DNA from: Circinella minor
Lineage: Eukaryota; Mucoromycota; Mucoromycetes; Mucorales; Lichtheimiaceae
Length of the DNA: 30,513 nucleotides
Direction of reading: 5' to 3'
Assembly: GCA_016758965.1 (NCBI GenBank)
Contig: JAEPRB010000366.1
Location: 1 to 30,513, forward strand
In this document: in pieces, positions 10,627 through 21,271 of the stretch
Numbering within the stretch: the stretch's first letter is position 1
Layout: each line of letters starts with the position of its first letter
Notes under the pieces: generated by a model
The model's input: the letters and a program-made list of their open reading frames with translations, nothing else
Databases searched by the model: none
Told to the model about the DNA's origin: nothing
Translations under genes and position numbers: made by a program

Positions 10627-13103
10627 ATGCACCATACGAATAACAATGACAATAGTAACCAAACTATACAAAATGTAGATGAAGCAACAGAAAAAAAGAA
10701 AAAAGAAATAAAAGAATCATCCTTATTACAAATTATGAATTCTGATATAGAAACTGTGATTCTAAAAAAATCACCTTTAACAACGACTGAGAAACCTTGG
10801 TATAGTATTGAGTTAATCAATATTCATAAAAAAGAACATATTCTTGATCCAAGAGATTATTCGATGCTTAAAAAATCTTCGATTCTGGCCATCGTCGCTC
10901 TCTCCGCAACTATGTATGTCATCTTTATTTAGTATTAGTTTCAATTACAATCTTACCAGTTCACTATTATGGTAATGACACTAAGTTTTGAAATTTTTGT
11001 ATCTCCAATTACTTACTTCTAAAACAATAGGGCTCCCTTTTCAACTTCAATCTACGTATGTAATCATTCTCTTTTCTTAAATTATTATCTATTACTGTTA
11101 CTATATAAAACAGTCATTTGTTACAGTTGTTATTATATTATTTTTGATATATTACATAATCATTAGTATCCAGCTGTGGTCGATATTCAAGCAGGGTTAG
11201 ATACAACAGATACTGCCATTAACGCATCTCTTAGTATTTTCATCTTTGTTACTGCATGTTTCCCTCTTTTGTGGGCTATTTTAGCTGAACGTTATGGAAG
11301 TCGACCTATCTATCTTATTTCATTCTTTGTTTGTATTGTTGCAAATATATGTTGTGCCTCATCTGTAAATATTGCCATGTTTATTACATTTCAAGGGATC
11401 AGTGCAATAGGTTCTTCGTCTGTAAGTTTTTTTTTTATTATTATTATTTGTTTTACGAAAATAATTAACGTAAATAATTACATTTTTATAGATCACGGCA
11501 GTGGGTGGTGGAACAATTGCGTATGTAATATTTTTCAACCACATCTGACTAAAGGCAACTTTATAGTGTGTGCTATACTAATAATCTTATAACGTGTGAT
11601 TCTATATTTAGTAATATATTTGAGCCACATCAACGGGGTCGTGCATTTGCATCCTATAATGCGGGTGTGCTTCTCGGACCTACTGTTTCGTAAGTTTTCT
11701 CTTCAACATTTGAGAAGAAAATAATATATCTAAATGCTAAATATATACATGTATCAAATAGTCCTATTATTGGTGGATATTTGAATCAGGGATTTGGATG
11801 GAGAGTTATATTTTGGTTCTTATCCATAGTGGCACTTTTTATTTGGCTAAGTATTCTTTTGATATTACCAGAAACTAAAAGGCCACCATCTGCTGAATCA
11901 AAAAAGACGAACGTCCAGGAAGAATATAAGAGTGCGGAGGAAGAGGAAATTAGTTCCTCAAAAGTAACCGCGAACAGCAATCAAGAAAAGGAGAGATCAA
12001 ATCTTAATGGACTTTTGGGTCCACTTCAGTTTTTTCGTTTTCCTAACGTCACGCTTGGTACAATATTTGTTGGTATTCTGTAAGTTAATCTTTAATTTTT
12101 TGAGAAGATAGCTTACATCACCATTTTCTTTATTATTATTATTATTACCAATTGATTATTATATATCATTATTATGCTATGAATAAAAATGCAATTTAAT
12201 ATTATATTATACTTTTATACCATTCTTTGTCCTCATCTACTAACTTTTAAAACCACAATTATAAATACTTTTACAGCTTTTTTACATGTTACATTATTAA
12301 CACCAATCTTTCAAGAATTTATACATATCAATATGGTCTTGATTCTGGTACAGTTGGTCTTTGCTATATTCCCTTAGCAACTGGAGGGGTACTCGGCGGA
12401 CTTATTGGTGGCAAATGTTCGGACACAGCTTATAAAAAACAAATGAAGAAAGTTAAAAACAAAGGTGAAATTCAGGCAGAAATGCGCCTAGTAACCCCTA
12501 TTTTTTATGCCTCAATTATACTTTCACTTGCTTCTTTTATTACATTTGGATGGTGCATACAAGCGAATGTTCATTATGCCGCTGGTTTAGTATGTGTATT
12601 CTTCAGTATGTATCACAGTTATCATAGTTACAAAATGATAAATAGTCTGAAAAGAGGAGAAGAGTAGTGACAATGCTTTATTTTGAGTAATTAAAACATT
12701 TTTCGTTTACTTTTTATAGTAGGGTTTTCTCTTGTAATACCGGTTGTTATAGTTATGGCATATTTTATGGATTGTTTTTCAAGACAATGTTCATCTGTTT
12801 TAGGTAAAGTTATATATTATGATAAATATGTTCTATTGTAAGATATGTATATAAAAAGGCGTCATTGTTTTTAAACTTAAATGATTAATCTCGGTCTTTT
12901 TTTTTTCAGCTTGTAACAACTTGATTCGATTTATAATGGGTGGTATAGGTTCTTTAACTGCTTCTGATATTCAAAGAGCATTTGGGCCTGCTATTTTGTA
13001 TGCTGTTTGTGGTGGAATCATTGTATTGGTTTCAGGAAACATTATTATTATTCGAATCAATAGGAAGAAATGGAATATGAAAAGAAAAGAAGCAGGTTTT
13101 TAA
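10627..13103 (+). CDS. MFS transporter, drug:H+ antiporter (DHA1-like), tandem copy 2
   Basis: Nine exons: 10627-10913, 11031-11055, 11167-11421, 11492-11520, 11612-11689, 11762-12079, 12277-12605, 12720-12803, 12910-13103; 532 aa, with the same phases as copy 1. Start chosen at ATG 10627 because the homologous upstream position has lost its ATG and has in-frame stops. The Lys-rich N-terminal region, LAERYGSRP motif A variant, LGPTVSPIIGG motif C and acidic TM6-TM7 loop are present. The usual Asp after GGGTIA is Asn (ANIF). TM8-TM9 has GGKCSDTAYKKQ where copy 1 has SGRIVDKVYKKQ. Likely a plasma-membrane exporter; substrate unknown. Closest relative is copy 3. Confidence 0.9.
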
Positions 13104-13339
13104 AAATCAAATAATGAAATTGGCAATATCTTTGTTTTAAAAAAAACAATCTTTATCAACCATAATATTATAAAATGTATCTATACTATAACTGTATACA
13201 ACTTTATTTATTATACGTCTTTTGATCAACACCAAATTATTACATATAAAGAAGCGGGATTAGACCTTCTTAGTACTATGGGGAAAATACCTCAGTCTTA
13301 AAAATATTATACATAAAAAATTATGCACATACCGCACGA

Positions 13340-14300
13340 CATATTTTATATAAACAAGAGTAGAAACTTAATCGGTAGTTACGTATAGCAAAAACTAAAC
13401 AATTTTATTTCTGCACTTATGCATTCAAATATTTCATGCTCATATACGTTTTTTTTGGGGACATAAAACGAGTAGCAACAACATATCGTCCCCTTTAATA
13501 TAATTCAACTTAATTTTACGTGTATATTATCTTCTCTTGACTCTTGTCTTAATAATGTGTTAAAAAAAACAACAACGTGTTAAACATTGTGCGATACGTA
13601 ATCATTTCATTAACAAAAAGAAAGAATACAACTGTGCTTATTTGGCGTGATATTTGATGATGCAGTTTGGCGTATTTAGCATTTAAGATCGGCTGCACTT
13701 AGGCTTTTTTTTTTTTTTGTTATGCTTTATAACTATCCGTTTGTGAGTTACGTATTAAGGAATACGTAAACAAGAAAAACGAAATCATCTCTATCAAATA
13801 CAATAGATAGCAAAGAACGACCTTAATGTTTCAAATATTCACTTTTGATAATTTATATATATATATATATGCAAGGATGCCTGCAGCATGCATACCACTA
13901 AGAGAACTGTTAACATAATATGTAGTTATAAAAAGGCTGCATTAAAAAAAGGGGGGCCTGAAGAAAAATAAAGTTGCCACTAGACAAGAAATTGTACTAT
14001 AGCTATACCAGTAATATTAACAAATTATATATTAGTTGTCCGTACACAGTGTGGACTGTAATCATCACGGAAATGAACTCTGGATTTTTCTGGGTGCAAG
14101 GTATTAAAGGCAGCAGGAAAAAATAGAATCATTATGCCAAGAATGCATATGAGAGTTTTTTTTGTTATTGTTTTTGTTTTTTAACCACACTTTATCACTA
14201 AGTCCCTTTTCTTTATCTCTTTTTAAATAATTGTATATCACATTATCAATCAATACAAATAACTATTACATCTCAAACCGAGGTTACAAAAGTTAATCAC
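13340..14300 (+). promoter_or_regulatory. Duplicated 5' region of transporter copy 3
   Basis: Begins directly after the 3' flank of copy 2. It shares GGGGACATAAAACGAGTAGC, CAACAACATATCG, GCAGTTTGGCGTATTTAGCA, GTTATGCTTTATAACTATCC and TTAACCACACTTTATC with copy 2. The A-run followed by AGGGG is at 13946-13954, and TTTTTAAATAATTG replaces the TATA-like stretch. Confidence 0.5.
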
Positions 14301-16721
14301 ATGCAACATACTAATAACAATAACAATATTACCCAAGCGATACAAAATGTAGATGAAGCAATAGAAAAAGAGAAAACAGAAATAAAAGGAACATTTTTAT
14401 TACAGCGTATGAATACTGCTATAGAAACAGCTATTGTAAAAAATCCACCTTTAACAACAACCGATAAGCCTTGGTATAGTGTTGAATTAATCAATATTCA
14501 TAAAAAAGAACATATACTTGATTCAAGAGATTATTCGATGCTTAAAAAATCCTCAATTCTTGCCATTGTCACTATCTCCGGAGCTCTGTATGTTATTTTG
14601 ATTTATCTATTTTTTAATCTTAATAGTTTACTATTATGTTATTAAAACTAAACACCAACACAATTGTATCGTTAATTAACCAATAGGAACCCTCTTTCAA
14701 CTTCAATCTATGTAAACATTCTCTTTTCTATATCATTTTCTATTATAATTACTATATAAAGCAGATATTTGTTACAATTTATATTATACGTATTATTTTG
14801 ACTTATTATAATTATAGTATCCAGCTATGGTCGATATGCAAGTAAAGTTACATACAACAGATACTGCCATTAACGCGTCTCTGTGTGTTTTTATCTTTGT
14901 TACTGCCTTTTTCCCTCTTTTATGGACCACGTTAGCTGAACGTTATGGGAGTCGACCTATTTATCTTATTTCAATTCTTATTTGTCTTGTTGCAAATATA
15001 TGCTGTGCCATATCTGTAAATATTGCCATGTTTATTGCATTTCAAGCAATTAGTGCAATAGGTTCTTCGTCTGTAAGTTTTTTCTTTATTTTTATATTTT
15101 TTTTCTACAAAAATGATTAACCTGAATAGTTACATTTTGATAGATCGCGACAATTGGTGGTGGAATAATCGCGTATGTAATATCTTTATGATGTTGTGAT
15201 TTATCAACCGTCTGAAAAAGCTTGTGCACTTATAGTAAACGTTATGCTCATTATTGTATATTGTTCTACCTAATATCTAGCAATATATTTGAGCCACATC
15301 AACGGGGCCGTGCTTTTTCATATTATAATTCTGGTGTGTTGATCGGACCTTCATTTTCGTAAGTCTTATTCTTTTAAACATTTGAGAAGAAAATAACGTA
15401 TCTTTATACTAAATATATACATGTATGAAATAGTCCTATTATTGGTGGATACTTGAATCAAGGATTTGGATGGAGAAGTATATTTTGGTTTTTATCCATA
15501 GTTGCACTTTGTATTTGGTTCGGTATCCTTTTGATATTACCAGAAACTAAAAGGCCACCATCTGGTGAATCAAAAAAGACGAACGTTCAGGAAGAATATA
15601 TGAGTACTCAGGAAGAGGAAAGTAGTTCCTCAAAAGTAACCGCGAACAGCAATCAAGAAAAGAAGAAATTAAATCTTAATGGACTTTTGGGTCCACTTCG
15701 ATTTTTTCGTTTTCTTAACGTCCCACTTGGTGCAGTATTTATTGGTATCCTGTACGTTGACTTTTTTTTAATTCTTTATTATTTTCTTGACTATTCTTTA
15801 CTAATTCTTTAAATCATGATTAAAAATATTTCCATAGTTTCTTTACATGGTACATTATTAATGTCAACTTTGCAAGAATTTATACATATCAATATGGTCT
15901 TGATTCTGGTACAGTTGGTCTTTGCTATCTTCCCTTGGTATTTGGATCTGTACTAGGGGGTATTACTGGTGGCAAATGTTCGGACGCAACTTATAAAAAG
16001 CAAATGGAAAAAGTTAAAAACAAAGATGATGGAATTCCTGCAGAAGTGCGCCTAAGAAACCCTATTTATTTTGCCTCAATTATAGTTTCACTTTTTTCCT
16101 TAATTGCATATGGCGTGTGCATACAAATGAATGTTCATTATGCCGCTGGTTTAGTGTGCATATTTTTTAGTATGTATCAGAGTTTCAAATTATAAACAGT
16201 CCAAAAAAAGTGAAAGAAGAAAAGAGATAGAGAGAAAAAAAAAAACGCTGATAGCCATGCTTTATTTTACTTAACGAAATATAATAATTAATATAGTAGC
16301 ATATTAACCCTAAGCACTACCTTTTTGTTTAATTTTTATAGTAGGGTTTTTTCTTGTAATACCAAATGTGACAACTACCACCTATTTGATGGATTGTTTC
16401 TCAAGACAAAGTTCAGCTGTCCTAGGTAATGATATCATTATCTACGTATTAAGCATAATAGATGTGATAATATTATTTATTGTATATAAAATTAAATAAT
16501 CATTTTTTTTTACTTTGTTTTATTCAGCATGTAGCAACTTAATTCGTTATGTAATGGGCGGTATAGGTTCTTTGGTTGCCTCTGATATTCAAAAAGTATT
16601 TGGGCCTGCTATTTTGTATGCTGTTTGTGGTGGAATCGTTGTATTGGTTTCAGGAAACATTATTATTATTCTAATAAACGGGAAAAAATGGGGCATCCAA
16701 AGAAAGGAAGCAGGGATATAA
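14301..16721 (+). CDS. MFS transporter, drug:H+ antiporter (DHA1-like), tandem copy 3
   Basis: Nine exons: 14301-14587, 14687-14711, 14818-15072, 15144-15172, 15281-15358, 15434-15751, 15838-16169, 16342-16425, 16528-16721; 533 aa, intact. Exons 1-6 have the same lengths as in copy 2, and exon 7 is one codon longer. It has the LAERYGSRP motif A variant, IANIF (Asn replacing Asp as in copy 2), IGPSFSPIIGG motif C and a Ser/Glu-rich central loop. The exon 6 donor is GTACGT rather than GTAAGT. The last helix runs into a short basic tail (KKWGIQRKEAGI). The conserved reading frame in all three copies argues that each encodes a working transporter, possibly with different substrates. Confidence 0.9.
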
Positions 16722-16816
16722 TAAGTTACAATATTTAAAAATTAAAAAAACCATTATTAAGTTATCTCAATTTTCCTACGTAATTCATAGTTTATATAAT
16801 AAACATTCATAGATAA

Positions 16817-16870
<54 letters not shown>

Positions 16871-17482
16871 AGTGCATAATTATAGACATTGTAGACATTA
16901 TACTTTATAAAGAGCTCTTCTTCATTTAATATCGGTATTTTTATATATGATGCTTTTATTAATATAACCTTTATAATTTAAGAATCTCATTTTAAAAACA
17001 TATATTAAATATACGTATCATCACTACGTTATTACATATTTTACTATATGTGCTGTTGGTATATACAGTATCAAAAAGAAAAACATCGAATGTTTTGACC
17101 GTTTTTTAAAATAACACGATTGAATAAGTTCATCTAAAACCATACAAGGTATCACTTGGAAAAAAAGAATTCCATTTAAGGATATGTAAGAAGTAGAGTA
17201 CCATATATAAAACTATTTGACTGAACATCACGAATATATGGAAAAAGGTATAAATACAGTTTTATATATGTTCTTGTAGGATATCAAATATAATTATTCT
17301 TAAGCCTTCTTTACCACATCTGGAATGAGTGTCGGACCGAAAAACAATGCATTTTAATTCTTTTGTCAGCCAAAAAAATAAAAACATAAAGGTTCCCCGC
17401 AGAAACAGAGAATTTTGTCCGTAACTCCCCACTCTTTCTTCTTTCCTTTTAAATCTATACCTTAAACCCGCCCCCCCCCACA
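16722..17482. other. Intergenic region before ferrochelatase, with CA/TA microsatellite
   Basis: AT-rich DNA without a supported gene. A microsatellite of (AC)n then (AT)n runs from about 16817 to 16867. The ferrochelatase side (17280-17482) is less AT-rich and pyrimidine-rich, ending in nine C residues (17471-17479) just before the ATG; this is probably its promoter and 5'UTR. Confidence 0.6.
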
Positions 17483-19175
17483 ATGGCTTCATTTTCTTTA
17501 CTTGCTCGGAATATTGGTTAGTAATATATTTTTATTAGTAAAAAGAAATGGGAGGAAGAGAAAAGGAAATGATCCAATTTATTACGCGTTGGTTTTTAAT
17601 CTATTAAGATCGTATGATAATTTTTATTTTTTAAAAAACAGGACGTCAACATCGTTCAATGACATGGCATTCTCGTGTCACTTTTAGGTTATTTAGTGAC
17701 ATATCTACCAAGAAACCGTAAGTTGGTTTATTTAGATAATATTACACGAAAATAATTCTGTTTTTGGGATATTCTTTTTTTCATATGCTAAATATACAGA
17801 TATTTATTTTGGGGTATAACAAAAATACATTATAGACCAACAGCAGTAGTATTAACAAATATGGGTGGACCTGAAACACTTGATGATGTACAAAGTTTTC
17901 TTCATAACTTATTTTCTGATCGTGATATTATGAAATTACCATTTCAAAAATATTTGGCTACTTATATTTCAACAAGACGAACACCAAGTATTAAAGAACA
18001 ATATGCTCAAATTGGTGGTGGATCCCCTATTTTATCTTGGACTCGAAAACAAGGTGAAGCTATGGAAAAGTTATTAGATGAAATTTCTCCAGAAACAGGT
18101 TTGTTTTTTATTTGTTATTATTATTATCAATTAAAAAGGTTAATTATAAACTAAATAATTTATTTATAATTATTATTATAGCACCTCATAAACATTATAT
18201 TGCATTTCGATATGTTGAACCTTATACAGATACTGCATTAAAAGAAATGAAAAAAGATAATGTAGAAAGAGCCATTGTATTTACTCAATATCCACAATAT
18301 TCTTGTTCTACTACTGGAAGTAGTTTAAACGAACTTCATAGAAGTATTCAAAGACATGGTATGGAGAATTTAAAATGGAGTATTATTGATCGATGGCCTA
18401 AGCATCCTGGTTTTATTGAGGTAAAAATTATTATTTATTATTTATTATTTCTATTGTTATTTTGTTTTTATTTAATAAATGAAATTATTATTATTATTAT
18501 TATAGGCAGTGGCTGGTAGAATTGAAGCTAAATTAAAAGAATATTCACCTGAAGAAAGAGATGATGCTATTATTTTATTTTCAGCTCATTCATTACCAAT
18601 GTCTGTTGTAAATCGAGGTGATCCTTATCCAGGTGAAGTTGCTTATACAGTTCATCAAGTTATGGAACGATTAGGACATAAAAATCCTTTCCGACTTGTT
18701 TGGCAATCTCAAGTAGGCCCACAACCTTGGTTAGGTCCTCAAACATCTGATGCTATTAAAGGGTATGCTGAAGCTGGAAAAAAGAATTTATTACTTGTAC
18801 CTATTGCATTTACATCTGATCATATCGAAACTTTGTTTGAGCTGGATCTCGAGTATGGCAAGGAAGCAGAAGAAGTAAGGTTTTTTTTTTTTTGTTTTTG
18901 ATATGGAAAATTTGTATTAGTAGTAGTAATATTAATTAACTTTTTAATTTTATTTATAGGCTGGTGTCACTGGTTTTAAACGAGCTGAATCACTTAATGC
19001 TGATCCTACATTTATTAAAGCAATGGCAGATATAGTAAAAGAACATTTAGATAGTAATGAAATTGTATCCAAAGAATGGTTCCTTCGTTGCCCAAGTTGT
19101 ACTTTTGATAGTTGTGGAACTACTAGAGATTTCTTTGCTGAAAAAGTAAAAGAAGCTTCAAAAGATAAAAATTAA
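17483..19175 (+). CDS. HEM15: Ferrochelatase, mitochondrial
   Basis: Six exons: 17483-17516, 17642-17717, 17836-18098, 18182-18420, 18506-18874, 18960-19175; 398 aa. Ferrochelatase inserts Fe2+ into protoporphyrin IX, the last step of haem synthesis, on the matrix side of the inner mitochondrial membrane. The first about 38 residues are Arg/Ser-rich without acidic residues until the end, fitting a mitochondrial presequence. The core starts [11 protein letters not shown]. The catalytic His lies in SAHSLP (H232), followed by NRGDPYP. Eukaryote-type [2Fe-2S] ligands are present: C166 in [10 protein letters not shown] and C371, C374, C379 in [11 protein letters not shown], with the CX2CX4C spacing of the animal enzyme. 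The first donor is GTTAGT. Convergent with the helicase gene, 80 nt between stops. Confidence 0.96.
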
Positions 19176-19255
19176 ATAATAATAATAATAATTTATGACT
19201 TGGAAAAAAAAAAGAAATTATGTGTATATAATGAATCATATTTCTAATATAATTT

Positions 19256-21233
19256 TTATTTGGTTAATACCCATCGAGTACCTTCTCGATGTTGTTCTAC
19301 TTCAATAGCAGGTAACGGCCAATCTTTAGGTCCAAATTGAGGAATTACATGAACTATCCGTCTATCTTTCTTTTCACCAATTACCCTAGAAATATTATAA
19401 TTTAATCAGCTATTACATATTATATTAATAGAATAAAGAAATAACTTACTTTGGTAATGGATAATTAAGAGGTCGACCATATGTGCATAATTCTTTACCC
19501 AAATTACAAAGCCATTTGGGTTCTACTGCTGTAACACCTTTCATCCAAGTATTATTAGGGGTTTGTGTCAATTCATTATAAGCAATCATTACTGGAGGTT
19601 CTTGTACATATAAAACAGATGTTGGGTGAATAAAGGCATCTTCATCACTCCACATAAGTTTATATGCTACACCACTAGCATTTTTATGTCGTGCTCCTCT
19701 TCCACCTCCAGCTTCTAAAACATCAGCTCGTACAGCAATACTATCAATAAGACCAGCTGTTAAAATTTGTTGTAAAATTTGAAGTTGTTTTTTGTTAGGT
19801 GGTTTTAATTTAGGATCGACACAAATATCAACACCAGGAAAATTAGCTGCTACAATATTTGTAAGTTGACGTCGAAGTTGACGAATTTCTGTCATTGCCT
19901 AAGAAAATAAATAAATAAATAATATGAATATAAAATATAAACCTTGAATTCTTTCAACATCTTTTTTTTAAAAAAAAGAAAACAAACCTTTTGACGTAAA
20001 CCATGATCATGACAAAATGAATCCGATCCTCCTGCATATTCATATGCACCCACAGTAGTAATTAATGTTAAAATATCACTTGCTTCAGAAACAAAAGTCA
20101 TTATATGTTTTTGACGTTGAGCTTCATTTTGATCAAATGGATTACCAACAGATAATGCAGATACCATAATAATAACATAAGGTAAACATCCATGTTGTTG
20201 TCCAATAATTAACCTAAAATTTATAATTAAATATTAATTATTTTTGTTCAAAAATAAAAAAAAATGTTTTTACTACTTTACATTTTTGCAAGACGAGGTC
20301 CAATTGGGAAAAGTGACATGGCTTCACCAAATTCTGTAATATGTTTGGACATTTTATCAACACCACCAAGATATTGAAGAAGCTATATATTTTTATATTA
20401 ATATCCAATTGACTTGAAAATAAAAAAATAAAAATAAAATACATACTTTTTCTGCCTTAAATAAACTTTCTCTTGGAGGTGGTGTTGGGAAAGGGAAATT
20501 GACTACTTGATCAATATTCATGGCTTTCATATTTAATACAACACCTTCTAATGGCATACGTTTAATTTCTGGAAGTGAAAACTTTTCAAATTCATGATCA
20601 AATACTGCAGATGAAAATAATCGATAACAATGACCAGCTTGAGTTCTACCTGCACGACCTGCGCGCTATAAATTTATCATTAGATTCCATTTAAATAAAT
20701 TGTTTGTTTGTTTATTTATTTACCTGATCTGCAGATGCTTTAGATGTCCAATCAATTTCAAATGATTGTATACCTGTTTCAACATTGAATTTACGCTTTT
20801 AAAATAATTAATTTTTCTTTTCCTTAACTCGTATAAACATTCTAATAAACTTACATCTTTTGCTTTGCCACAATCAACAACATAACGAATACCAGGAATA
20901 GTAACAGATGTTTCTGCTACATTAGTTGCAATAACACAAAGACGTGTACCTTCAGGAGGAGGTTGGAAAACACGAAGTTGTGCTTCTGTTGGAAGCATAG
21001 AGTAAAGTGGTAAAACATGTAATGGTGCTAATATTTGACATATATACAGTGATTAATTAACTTGTTTACATTAATAAGATATAATCTTACCATCTTGATT
21101 AGCTTCGCCAAGTTCTTCTTTATCAAATCCTTCTTCAATATCTGTATCATCTTCATCTGATTCCAAATCAAAATCTTCTTCAATTTCATCATTTTCACCA
21201 AGATTCACATCTTCATTTTCCATATCAGCTATA

Positions 21234-21271
<38 letters not shown>

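Noticed and set aside
5761..14494. Minus-strand ORFs (65 aa) antisense to exon 1 of each transporter
   Set aside because: They mirror the Lys-rich sense exon as Phe/Ser-rich frames and are explained by conservation of the sense protein.
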